DNA from: Saprospiraceae bacterium
GTDB lineage: Bacteria > Bacteroidota > Bacteroidia > Chitinophagales > Saprospiraceae
Length of the DNA: 64,000 bases
Reading direction: 5' to 3'
Assembly (NCBI GenBank): GCA_019638455.1
Contig: JAHBTU010000001.1
Coordinates: 1,131,501 to 1,195,500, forward strand
Shown: positions 44,172-51,979 of the stretch, in pieces
Layout: every line of letters starts with the position of its first letter
Position numbering within the stretch: the stretch's first letter is position 1
Translations under genes and position numbers: made by a program
Notes under the pieces: generated by a model
What the model was told of the DNA's origin: nothing
What the model saw: only the letters and a program-made list of their open reading frames with translations
The model's database searches: none

Positions 44172-44864
44172 ATATGCACGGGGCTATAGCTCGCAGACTT
44201 CCTATGAAAATAAACTTGCAGAAACAGGTGTTTACGAACACATTATTTTAGAACCCACCACTACCGAAAATTATTATTCTCATCACCTTTTCAGTAGCAA
44301 GGCAGGCTACACCCATTGGGGCGATTCGCTTGGGTTTAAAATTTCAAAAGCAATATATGTGTCCGAACGCCTCGCATTTGTTGCCGATAGCGCAGGATTA
44401 AATCAAATTGACACAAACTCTATTGAGACCATCCCTGAATGGTATGATAGTTTGGTGCAACGATTAATCAAAGAGGAACTTGATGACCCTAACGAACTAA
44501 ATTTCATCTGCTACGCTGTCTATTTCTGGCAAGGTTATTCAGAGACTAATTTTCCAGCTCATACAAAATTTGGCGGCAACGCAGTTTCAGATGCTAGAAT
44601 ATTGTGGAACAACAACAAATTGTCTTCATGGAAACCAGATGTTATGACTTGTCTTTCAAACTACAAGTACGGACATTTGTCAGCATGGGATAAATGGCAC
44701 TATAAAAAACCAATACCCAACCCTAATGCCTCATTCCCTACTACTATTACGGTGAAAGGAGATGTGTTCACACCTTTTGTGAATATTTATGGTGCGTGGG
44801 ACAACAAGATTTCGGTAGTGTCATTTTGGGGGTGATTTGGTATTTTTGCGTCAAACTTTATGAA

Positions 44865-45140
44865 ATGGTATTAGATGTAAAATGCTGCCATAAATGTGGC
44901 TCTGAACACATTGTGAAAAACGGGTCGAACGCATCAGGCAATCCGAAGTACAAATGCAAGGCTTGCGGCTTCGGCGGGGTGTTTCAAACGCTTCGGAAAA
45001 GCGAGGAATTTAAAGAAATGGTCGTCAGGGCGGCCCAAGAACGCAGTTCGTCACGGGGTCTTGCCAGAACCTTTGGCATCAGTCACCAAACGGCTCTGAG
45101 GTGGATAAAAAAAAAGCGCAGTCCCTTCCCGACATCGTGA
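44865..45140 (+). CDS. insA: IS1 InsA-type DNA-binding protein
   Basis: A 91-residue protein with the zinc-finger cysteines of IS1 InsA (CCHKCGSEHIVKNG, then YKCKACGFGG) and a helix-turn-helix (SRGLARTFGISHQTALRWIKK). It begins at an ATG 51 bases inside the element. Near its end lies a run of nine A (45107-45115), where a -1 shift would join it to InsB, as in IS1. Confidence 0.9.
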   Translation: MVLDVKCCHKCGSEHIVKNGSNASGNPKYKCKACGFGGVFQTLRKSEEFKEMVVRAAQERSSSRGLARTFGISHQTALRWIKKKRSPFPTS

Positions 45141-45577
45141 CCACGTTGCTTCCGGCCAAGAAAAAAGACGTTCTCGAACTGGATGAATTATGGTCTTTTG
45201 TCTATTGCAAAGACTTTAAACGCTGGGTTTGGATAGCACTTTGCCGCAGAACACGTCAAATTGTCTCTTTTTTCATCGGCGACCGAAGCGAACAATCTTG
45301 TCGGCGGTTTTGGGAACTGATTCCGCCTGAATATCGAAAATGCCGAACGTTCAGCGATTTTTGGGAGGCATACGCCGCGGTTATTGATACAGGCAAACAC
45401 AAGATGGTGGGAAAAGAATCCGGGGAAACTTCTCATGTGGAACGCTGGAACAACACCCTTCGCCAGAGAATTTGTCGATTCGTCAGAAAAACGCTATCCT
45501 TTTCAAAATCCGATGAAATGCACGAACTGTACCTCCATTTGTTCGTCTACAACTACAACATATCACTCATAAAATGA
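45101..45577 (+). CDS. insB: IS1 InsB-type catalytic frame
   Basis: This is the catalytic part of the IS1 transposase in the -1 frame relative to InsA. Catalytic-region stretches are LELDELWSFV, FSDFWEAYAAVI and HVERWNNTLRQRICRFVRKT followed by EMHELYLHL, matching the IS1 end pattern. The functional protein is expected to be an InsA-InsB fusion made at the A9 run. Confidence 0.9.
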   Translation: MDKKKAQSLPDIVTTLLPAKKKDVLELDELWSFVYCKDFKRWVWIALCRRTRQIVSFFIGDRSEQSCRRFWELIPPEYRKCRTFSDFWEAYAAVIDTGKHKMVGKESGETSHVERWNNTLRQRICRFVRKTLSFSKSDEMHELYLHLFVYNYNISLIK

Positions 45578-45636
45578 CACTACCAAGATTTCTTCTTATA
45601 CTTCTTGGGAAACGAAAAATCCGTAATAATTAAGAC

Positions 45637-45669
45637 AAGCTGCCATGATGTAAGTTGTCATGGCAGCTT
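45637..45669 (+). terminator. Hairpin after the interrupted lipoprotein gene
   Basis: A perfect 12-bp stem (AAGCTGCCATGA / TCATGGCAGCTT) with a 9-base loop lies 11 bases after the reconstructed stop codon. The following bases (ATCTTT) form a weak T-rich tail. Confidence 0.7.
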
Positions 45670-45676
45670 ATCTTTG
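45669..45676 (+). promoter_or_regulatory. Bacteroidota -7 promoter box
   Basis: TATCTTTG fits TAnnTTTG and starts right at the end of the preceding hairpin, 19 bases upstream of the ATG at 45695. Confidence 0.6.
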
Positions 45677-45694
45677 CCAAAATTGCGCTCGAAC

Positions 45695-47056
45695 ATGAAA
45701 AAATGTATCTACTGTATTATTTTGTGTCTTTGCACTTGGCTTACCACATCTTCGCAGCAAATAAATCGGGAATGGACTACGAATGTCACAACTGCCCCGA
45801 CGAATATCCTATCCTCAAATATTCATTTATTTGACGAGAAAATAGGTGTTTCGCTCACTGATGAAGATGCCCTTCAATCTTTTATGGAAGTGTTGGACCC
45901 GGAAGGAGACCTGACTGGTCAAATCTCTATTCCAGTTGACTATCTTTTGGTGTCTTACTACAGCAAGGTAGATTCTTGTTTTTATTTCGCCGGGTCGCAA
46001 GCGGTTGCCGACTCTATGATTTTTGCCAAAATGACCTCAAATGGAATTACTTTGTGGAGAAAAGCCTTTCTCTTTGATGATTATGCCTCAAACGCACCGT
46101 ATAAAATTTCGGAAAGAGACGACGAGATATTGCTAAGTTATTCCTTATTCAATTTTTCCGGGCCATTCGTCTCCTCTGCTGTTGGCTACTTTGTATTTGA
46201 CCGCAATGGCGACATCATTCGTCAGAACCAGCCTTTTGCATTTCCAACTTCGCAAGTCCCGATAATTTCCTACACATCAGCACTTGATAAAGAGGGCAAT
46301 GCGGTGCTTGCTCTAACCAATTTCTTGGGGCCATGTAGCATCGTAAAATTCGACAAAATGAGCGGCGTGCCACTTTGGACTCAAAACTTCGACTTAGAAA
46401 ATAACGATATTCAGGCTCTATGGATAGACAATGATGACAATATCTTTTTTTCGGGTCACGATAACAGTTTGATAAAACTAAGCTCCGATGGAAGCTTCAT
46501 CTTTGAAAAAGAATTGGGGCCTGAAGGGTTTCATGTCGGACAAAACATCTTGGTCCAAGGTGGGTATTTATACGTTGTGGGTTATCATTTTCAGGAAAAT
46601 GTAGATAACAGCCAGATGTATATTGGGCAGTTCGACCCATTAAATGGCGAGCGAAATTGGGAATGGTATTTTGATGGTATTCCCAATCAATTTGGGCTAG
46701 GCATAGAAGATGGGGCTTTTGCCAATGATTCGACGCTCTATGTGCTTGGTAGTGTTTCGGCAGAGTACGAATTTGTGATGAAACTTACTATTAAGGGAAC
46801 CGTATCTGTTTTTGAGCATCCTGAATCAAATACATTAATTTCTGTTTTTCCCAACCCCACAACTTCAAATATCGTGCGATTAAACACAGGAAGTCTGCAA
46901 GGCTCGATCATCCTGAGCGATGTCAATGGGCGGCTGTTGCTTAGCCAGAATGTGTGTGATGGTGAAGAATTGACCTTACCCTCTGGTGGGGTGTTTTTCT
47001 TGCACTTTCAAAACGCTAAAGGAAAATTTGTCCAAAAAGTAATCTCCATCCACTGA
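45695..47056 (+). CDS. T9SS cargo protein, probable beta-propeller
   Basis: A 453-residue secreted protein (ATG at 45695, signal peptide MKKCIYCIILCLCTWLTTSS). The body consists of repeated strands of the PQQ/quinoprotein type (for example GNAVLALTNFLGPCSIVKFD, IQALWIDNDDNIFFSGHDNS and YIGQFDPLNGERNWEWYFDG), suggesting a seven-bladed propeller without visible catalytic residues. The C-terminus from about residue 385 is a T9SS sorting domain (SVFPNPTTSNIVRLNTGSLQ). The barrel-like protein gene follows 16 bases later on the same strand. Confidence 0.75.
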   Translation: MKKCIYCIILCLCTWLTTSSQQINREWTTNVTTAPTNILSSNIHLFDEKIGVSLTDEDALQSFMEVLDPEGDLTGQISIPVDYLLVSYYSKVDSCFYFAGSQAVADSMIFAKMTSNGITLWRKAFLFDDYASNAPYKISERDDEILLSYSLFNFSGPFVSSAVGYFVFDRNGDIIRQNQPFAFPTSQVPIISYTSALDKEGNAVLALTNFLGPCSIVKFDKMSGVPLWTQNFDLENNDIQALWIDNDDNIFFSGHDNSLIKLSSDGSFIFEKELGPEGFHVGQNILVQGGYLYVVGYHFQENVDNSQMYIGQFDPLNGERNWEWYFDGIPNQFGLGIEDGAFANDSTLYVLGSVSAEYEFVMKLTIKGTVSVFEHPESNTLISVFPNPTTSNIVRLNTGSLQGSIILSDVNGRLLLSQNVCDGEELTLPSGGVFFLHFQNAKGKFVQKVISIH

Positions 47057-47071
47057 TAATTTTATCGCACC

Positions 47072-47659
47072 ATGTCCCGTAACCGTCTCTTCATTGTGCC
47101 ATTGCTCATCGCTTGCTTCTTTGGGAGCGCGCTATTTGCGCAAAAACCCAATTATCTGGGCAAACAGTTTTTAGTGGGAACTTCAATAAACGGAAACCCC
47201 GGCTGGAACGACCCAGAAGGCCAGCGTTTCTGGCTGTTAGCATGGAATCAAAGAGGAGCAGTGGGATTGACCAAGCGAATTTTTGTTGGGGTTCAAAGCC
47301 GTTTTTTTTGGTCAAAAGCAAATAACCTTCCCGTTGTGCAAACGTGGCTCGGCGGTGGTTTTGCCCGATATTATTTTATGGTTCCGCGCGGCGAGAAACG
47401 CCGTTGGGCCTTTTCTGCCGAATTGGGCAACTACTGGGGCAATCATTTCCTGACGGAAGATGTTGGCATAACTGGCGCTGTAAAAAAATCGGGGCAGTCC
47501 ATGCCTAATCTCGGATTTTCGTTAGAGATGAGGGCTTACAAAAATTTGTGGATTGAACTGGCCCACAATTTTCTTTTGGTAGCCCCTTACGACCTAACCG
47601 CCTACCCTTCGCTTGGCATCGTATTGCATTGGGGCGAAGCGAACGCTTTCGCACGTTGA
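47072..47659 (+). CDS. Outer-membrane beta-barrel-like protein
   Basis: A 195-residue exported protein (signal peptide MSRNRLFIVPLLIACFFGSALFAQ). The mature part has alternating hydrophobic strands ending in aromatic residues (AVGLTKRIFVGVQSRFFWS, GGGFARYYFMVPRGEKRRWA, WIELAHNFLLVAPYD), fitting an eight-stranded barrel. The family was not recognised. It follows the T9SS gene by 16 bases and is likely co-transcribed. Confidence 0.6.
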   Translation: MSRNRLFIVPLLIACFFGSALFAQKPNYLGKQFLVGTSINGNPGWNDPEGQRFWLLAWNQRGAVGLTKRIFVGVQSRFFWSKANNLPVVQTWLGGGFARYYFMVPRGEKRRWAFSAELGNYWGNHFLTEDVGITGAVKKSGQSMPNLGFSLEMRAYKNLWIELAHNFLLVAPYDLTAYPSLGIVLHWGEANAFAR

Positions 47660-47693
47660 CTATGCGTGCACACCACCATTTGCCTTCCGCTAT

Positions 47694-47730
47694 AAAAAAA
47701 CAAAGGGCGAGTTGCCACACCCGCCCTTGT
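47694..47730 (-). terminator. Terminator for the sigma-factor operon (minus strand)
   Basis: The stem CAAGGGCG / CGCCCTTTG (one bulged base) has seven A on the left, which form a T-run on the minus strand. It lies 30 bases beyond the stop of the gene at 47760. Confidence 0.8.
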
Positions 47731-47759
47731 TCATTTGCTTCAAACGAAATGAAGTATAA

Positions 47760-49157
47760 TCAAAAAAACCAGATGCCAGAGAGAAGAAAACTGCTTGGGA
47801 TTCTATTGTTGTTTTTCAATTTTTCATCCAAATCACCATGCCCTAATTGGTTGTCCTGAAATGCTGCCTCGTAGGTGGCGGAGCCGCCGATAGAAAACCG
47901 GTATGAAAGGCCCAACTCCAAATGTTTGCCCAAGCACAGGCCAATGCCAGACTGCCATTGTGCTTGTAGATGTTTCAAGTTTTCGGAGGCTATCCCATTC
48001 AAGCTGCTTTTAGCCGAGGAGGAGGATGCTACATACACCTTATTGTTCGCAATGCTTTCATCCGAGGTTTGGGCATTGAGTGTGTAAGAAAACACAAGCC
48101 CAGCCATAACCCTTAGTGGGCGTATTGGCTGCCAATACGCCAACAATGGCGCTTCCAAACGATGCAGCCGCTCCACCGACACATAGACCGATAGGGCTTT
48201 GGGGTCGAGATTCGAGTTGCTCACGGGTGTGTTGTCGAGAATCACGCTAAAATCGCCAGTAGCTCTGGCGTAATCTCCTGCCGTCAGACTGATGACAGGG
48301 CGTTCCGATTCGGCAATCCGATAATAGGCGTACTGCAACCCACTCCGCAATCCCCATTTTTGAGCAAACTGCCAGTTCAAAGCTGCGCCCGCCGCAAAGC
48401 CGTTGAGGGCTGTAAACTTATTGGTAGCCGCACTTGTGGCAAGTCCGAATGACCAGCGGCTGGGTTGCGTCGCTTTATTTGTCAATGGAGGAGGGGCAAG
48501 AGTGGTTGTTGAGGTCGGCGAAGGCGAGGTTGTTTCGGGTTGTGCAATATCGGCGATTGTATGGGGGGCTTCATCAGGGCTGATGATAGTGTTGTCGCTG
48601 ATAGTGCTTATGGGTTCAGACATTGGGGTTTCCATCGGCGCTTCGGCATCAGAAGTGCCGCGTGATTCAGGGGTAGCCTCTGCATGGATATTGAGGGGGA
48701 GGCGCTCGCTCGAATTTGCGGCATCGCTGCTTTCCTTGTTTGCGAGCCAGTCTCTGCCTTGATTGTTGTACTCAACAATCAACCTATCGCCAAGTGCCGG
48801 AACACGACTGATACGCGAGAGTGGCGCATCACGCTTGGATTCGCGGCGGCTTTCTTCCGCGTCGTTCCGAGCTGCTACAGGGGAATCTTTTGCCCTTATT
48901 GAGGGTGCCGCCTTTACCACAGGTTCTGTTACTGTTGGATTCGACTTGTTTGATTTTGGTGGATTTGTTGTCTCGGTTTGCGTCGGTTGCGACCACCACC
49001 ACCATCCGCCAACCCCCGATAGCGGGAGCAGGAGCAGCGCAAAAATCCACCACGCGAACCTTCGGCGCCGAGGCTGCTCTGGCATCTCGCGGTCGAGCAA
49101 GCGTCGCATGGACTTCCAGCCCAAGTTGGTCAGTTTATGGTCAAAACTATTCTTCAT
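47760..49157 (-). CDS. Membrane-anchored protein with C-terminal outer-membrane-barrel-like domain, coupled to an ECF sigma factor
   Basis: A 465-residue protein. The cytoplasmic N-terminus (MKNSFDHKLTNLGWKSMRRL, about 30 residues) precedes one membrane segment (WWIFALLLLPLSGVGGWWWW). A long Ser/Thr/Pro/Glu-rich linker runs to about residue 260. The last 200 residues form a beta-barrel-like region (WSFGLATSAATNKFTALNGF, LRSGLQYAYYRIAE, LGLSYRFSIGGSATYEAAF, SGIWFF). The start ATG overlaps the stop of the sigma factor gene (ATGA at 49154-49157), the usual arrangement for sigma/anti-sigma pairs, so the N-terminus may act as an anti-sigma domain. An inner-membrane anchor combined with a barrel would span the envelope. 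Confidence 0.7.
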   Translation of the reverse strand: MKNSFDHKLTNLGWKSMRRLLDREMPEQPRRRRFAWWIFALLLLPLSGVGGWWWWSQPTQTETTNPPKSNKSNPTVTEPVVKAAPSIRAKDSPVAARNDAEESRRESKRDAPLSRISRVPALGDRLIVEYNNQGRDWLANKESSDAANSSERLPLNIHAEATPESRGTSDAEAPMETPMSEPISTISDNTIISPDEAPHTIADIAQPETTSPSPTSTTTLAPPPLTNKATQPSRWSFGLATSAATNKFTALNGFAAGAALNWQFAQKWGLRSGLQYAYYRIAESERPVISLTAGDYARATGDFSVILDNTPVSNSNLDPKALSVYVSVERLHRLEAPLLAYWQPIRPLRVMAGLVFSYTLNAQTSDESIANNKVYVASSSSAKSSLNGIASENLKHLQAQWQSGIGLCLGKHLELGLSYRFSIGGSATYEAAFQDNQLGHGDLDEKLKNNNRIPSSFLLSGIWFF

Positions 49158-49732
49158 GTCGCAGTATTTAGTCGTTGGTTGAAAGAGGGGTATTGAATGC
49201 TCAGCATCTCGCGCAGTTTTTGTCGGGCTGTGCTCAGATGCCATTTGGAGGTGCCTTCGCTGATTTCCAGGTTTTCGGCAATCTCGGCATGGGAGTAACC
49301 TTCTATGGCATAGAGTCGAAATACCTCTTGCGACACGGGTGGCAACGCCCGAACGGCGCGGAGGATGTCTTCCTCGTAAAATGTCTCATGGCCCCGTTCG
49401 GGCACTGCGCTATCGTGTTCCTCCAACACGAGGAAATGCAGGTATCGGGCGTTGTCGCGGAAATAATCGGCCATGCTGTGATACACCAGCCGTCGTACCC
49501 ATCCTTCGAGGCTTCCTTTGAAGGCGAACGTGTGGATTTTTTTGAAAACACGCAGGAAGCCGTTGTTCACGATTTCGATGGTCGTGTCTTCATCGCGGGT
49601 GTAGCGGCGGGTCATTCGCATCATTTCTGGAAAAAACAGGCGGTACAGTGCCTCTTGAGCACGGCGGTCATTTTGGACACAGCCGTCCACAAGTTCCTGT
49701 TCCGTGTAATTTTTCTTTCCGAATAGGGCCAT
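49154..49732 (-). CDS. ECF-type RNA polymerase sigma factor
   Basis: A 192-residue sigma-70 family protein. Region 2 lies at about 25-95 (ALYRLFFPEMMRMTRRYTRD, NNGFLRVFKKIHTF, GWVRRLVYHSMADYFRDN). Region 4 lies at about 125-180 (LPPVSQEVFRLYAIEGYSHA, then EIAENLEISEGTSKWHLSTA), with the HTH at its end. It directs RNA polymerase to a stress- or envelope-related gene set. It is translationally coupled to the downstream membrane-anchored barrel protein and is preceded by an outer-membrane-type gene 22 bases upstream on the same strand. Confidence 0.92.
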   Translation of the reverse strand: MALFGKKNYTEQELVDGCVQNDRRAQEALYRLFFPEMMRMTRRYTRDEDTTIEIVNNGFLRVFKKIHTFAFKGSLEGWVRRLVYHSMADYFRDNARYLHFLVLEEHDSAVPERGHETFYEEDILRAVRALPPVSQEVFRLYAIEGYSHAEIAENLEISEGTSKWHLSTARQKLREMLSIQYPSFNQRLNTAT

Positions 49733-49754
49733 TTGTCTTGCGTGTGGTATTTGA

Positions 49755-50513
49755 CTATAGCAATATGCCGAATCCTAACTCAAAGCGTTTGTGCAAGATT
49801 CTGTCCTGCCCCCATTCGCCGCCCCAAGTGGATTGCCAATTGCGGGTTTTCTTTTGAAGACTCAGACCGCATTGCAAAGTAAAATGGTTGCCCAAACGGT
49901 AGCCTATCTGGGCCTTAGCGAGCCAGCCTCCCTTCCAATTCTCTACAAAGCCCCAGCCATCGTTTGAATTGTTTCCTGCAAAAGCCCATCCACCTCCAAA
50001 AGCCCAGAAAGGAGTCGTGTTTTTTGCTTTTAAATAACCACGCGCTTCTGCAAAGAGGGGGTAAGTGGCAGGTTCGGCATAGTCAACATTGAACAACTCT
50101 ACGCCCAACCCGACTCCAGCGCCCAACATTCGATGAAACATCCATCCGATGGTGTGATTCAACGCAAAGCCAACCGTGTTGTAGCCTTGATAGGTTTGCC
50201 CGATGAGTGTGCCGAGTCGTGTGGCATTGTAGAGACCGTACTCTTTGAAATCATAGTCTTTCCGCAGTCGTTTTTCCTCTTTGCACTTTTGCACGATACG
50301 GCTCACAGTAGATGCAGGTATTTCAATGACGAGGCCATTCCAAGTTTTAATTGTAATGTCACCACTCGGAGCGTAATTGATGATTTGTCCACGAAACTCG
50401 GAGCCACTCCGCGTATGCACAATATCGTAGCATTCGTTTGGCGCCAATTGAGCATGGACGGAATGAGCAAAACACAAAAGATGAATGAGAAGCAAGTTGC
50501 GGAGTATCTTCAT
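49755..50513 (-). CDS. Exported protein with probable outer-membrane barrel
   Basis: A 252-residue exported protein (ATG at 50513, signal peptide MKILRNLLLIHLLCFAHSVHA). The first part (CYDIVHTRSGSEFRGQIINY, GLVIEIPASTVSRIVQKC) resembles the small beta domain that precedes barrels in Bacteroidota proteins. The rest consists of barrel-like strands (GFALNHTIGWMFHRMLGAGV, FWAFGGGWAFAGNN, GYRLGNHFTLQCGLSLQKKT), ending in phenylalanine-rich FELGFGILL. It lies between the LVIVD lipoprotein gene and the sigma factor gene, all on the minus strand and probably in one transcript. Confidence 0.65.
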   Translation of the reverse strand: MKILRNLLLIHLLCFAHSVHAQLAPNECYDIVHTRSGSEFRGQIINYAPSGDITIKTWNGLVIEIPASTVSRIVQKCKEEKRLRKDYDFKEYGLYNATRLGTLIGQTYQGYNTVGFALNHTIGWMFHRMLGAGVGLGVELFNVDYAEPATYPLFAEARGYLKAKNTTPFWAFGGGWAFAGNNSNDGWGFVENWKGGWLAKAQIGYRLGNHFTLQCGLSLQKKTRNWQSTWGGEWGQDRILHKRFELGFGILL

Positions 50514-50587
50514 GACTCGTTGTGTTGCGAGACTTTCCAAGTTTTGTTTTCAACTTGGAAAGTCCAAATTGTTGATGTTTCGCCCTT

Positions 50588-51847
50588 CTATTTGATTACC
50601 GGAATGTGGCTAATCTGGCGCGGGTTTGAGGGGTCGCTTGCGTCAAACTGGTAAAAACCACCCTCGCCGATGACGAGCAATTGGCCAGCCCCCAAAGAAA
50701 TGACATCGTAGGTCTTGATGTTTTTCAGGTGGCTCTTCAATTTTAGGTCGAGCGGGTTTGTTTTATCAAAAATTTTCAACCCATCGTCGCAGAGATACAA
50801 GTGTTCGTTGGTGACGGCCAAGCCTTTGGGTTCGGTCATCGGGTACGTTTTGCGCAACGACACGGCGGGCAGGTTTGTGATGTCGAGCACGTCCAACTGG
50901 TTGAAGATGCCGTTGCAAGTGGTACCTGCGTGGATGGTGACGTAAGCATTTTCGTCGTCGCATACCACAGGGTCGCAGCCAGTGGCGTGGTCGAAGCGGG
51001 CCTCCAACACGGGCCGCTGCGGGTTGGAGTTGTTGAAAATAAAAACGCCGGTCTGAGAGCCAATGAACAGGCGGTCTTTCCACGGGAAAATGGTCTCGAT
51101 GTTCCAACCTACATGAGTCGAATCAATCCTCGAAGGGCACGAACCATCTACCGACCAAGTGCGCAACATGAAGTTGTCAATGGTGTATAGGTATTGGTTG
51201 AACAGCCCAAAGCGAGCGTATGAGCCCCCTATACCGGCGGCGGCAAGTGAGTTTGAGCTGTTGCCGGAGGCATCCGCAAAAGCTACGTCCATAAAAATCA
51301 CGTCGGCACGATTAAACCAAGGCCGCCCCCATTGGGCGTCTTGGCAGGTGATTTCCTCAGTGATTTGAGTTTGCAGATAATCAACGACATAGCCGCGCTG
51401 TGGGTCGAACCCATGCAAGTGAAACGCATCTTCCGAGCGACAAATCAGCTGCGGGTTTTGCATGTCGCTGATGTCAATCGCCAGCAAGTCCACATATTGG
51501 TCGGCGTAGAGGTATTGGCCTTTGATGGCGATGTCCACGTTGCCGGGGATACTCCAAAAGGCAAGTTTTTGAGGGCTGGCAGGGTTGCTGTTGTCTATGA
51601 CGTGGATGCCTTCGTTGCGTTCGTTGACGAACAGATATTGTCCGAGGAGGTAGATTTTGCCGGGATTGCGGAGGTCGCGCGGGGCTTGGGCGCTGATGCC
51701 GACGCGGATTTCGGAGGGCGTTTTGTAAATCGGGTCGAATCGAATGTAGGTGCGTGTGGTGTCGCATTCGTCGCGGAGACAGCCGCCCAGTATTGCAACT
51801 AGTGCGAGACCCAAGAAAGCAAGCGTAAAGTGTGATTTGTGCTTCAT
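50588..51847 (-). CDS. LVIVD-repeat lipoprotein
   Basis: A 419-residue lipoprotein (MKHKSHFTLAFLGLALVAIL, lipobox LGGC). LVIVD-type repeats, which form propeller blades, are visible at YLFVNERNEGIHVIDNSNPA, YLYADQYVDLLAIDISDMQN, FIGSQTGVFIFNNSNPQRPV, YVTIHAGTTCNGIFNQLDVL and LLVIGEGGFYQFDASDPSNP. Such proteins are abundant on Bacteroidota surfaces; the ligand is unknown. It heads the minus-strand group that contains the sigma factor. Confidence 0.85.
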   Translation of the reverse strand: MKHKSHFTLAFLGLALVAILGGCLRDECDTTRTYIRFDPIYKTPSEIRVGISAQAPRDLRNPGKIYLLGQYLFVNERNEGIHVIDNSNPASPQKLAFWSIPGNVDIAIKGQYLYADQYVDLLAIDISDMQNPQLICRSEDAFHLHGFDPQRGYVVDYLQTQITEEITCQDAQWGRPWFNRADVIFMDVAFADASGNSSNSLAAAGIGGSYARFGLFNQYLYTIDNFMLRTWSVDGSCPSRIDSTHVGWNIETIFPWKDRLFIGSQTGVFIFNNSNPQRPVLEARFDHATGCDPVVCDDENAYVTIHAGTTCNGIFNQLDVLDITNLPAVSLRKTYPMTEPKGLAVTNEHLYLCDDGLKIFDKTNPLDLKLKSHLKNIKTYDVISLGAGQLLVIGEGGFYQFDASDPSNPRQISHIPVIK

Positions 51848-51979
51848 AACAAACGGGTTGAGTGAATGAGTGATTCAGTTCTTGCTCCGGTTTGCCATGA
51901 TAGACAGGCGGATGGAGGCAGAAGGTTGGGTGAGCGAGAAAAGTCATTAAGAGACTCCCCCAAAGATCGGCACCGTTCC

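Larger units (their letters stand above)
43106..44186 (+). mobile_element. IS630-family insertion sequence
   Basis: A complete 1081-bp element with inverted ends TAGCCCCGTGCAT and ATGCACGGGGCTA (continuing inward with TTTAAAGGAAC and its complement, one mismatch). It is flanked by the TA dinucleotide at 43104-43105 and 44187-44188, the target preference of IS630. It carries a two-frame transposase with a run of eight A at the junction. A promoter-like TATCTTTG lies at 43139-43146. Confidence 0.95.
44814..45584 (+). mobile_element. IS1-family insertion sequence
   Basis: A complete 771-bp element with inverted ends GGTAGTGTCATTTT and AAAATGACACTACC. It is flanked by the 8-base duplication AAGATTTC (44806-44813 and 45585-45592). 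Size, end sequence and the insA/insB arrangement are those of IS1. A promoter-like TATTTTTG lies at 44841-44848, just inside the left end. Confidence 0.95.
42928..45626 (+). pseudogene. Lipoprotein gene interrupted by two insertion sequences
   Basis: Three segments, 42928-43105, 44189-44813 and 45593-45626, join in frame when the two elements and one copy of each target duplication are removed. Together they make 837 bases: 278 codons and a TAA stop at 45624-45626. The protein starts with a lipoprotein signal (MKNNFLLTILLVMALPLLVRC, cysteine at residue 21) and continues through IDGTIS into SQTSYENKLAETGVYEHIIL, to DNKISSYTSWETKNP at the end. The family is not recognised. The middle part (THWGDSLGFKISKAIYVSE, CYAVYFWQGYSETNFPAH) is globular. 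There are no other disabling changes, so both insertions look recent. Confidence 0.92.
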
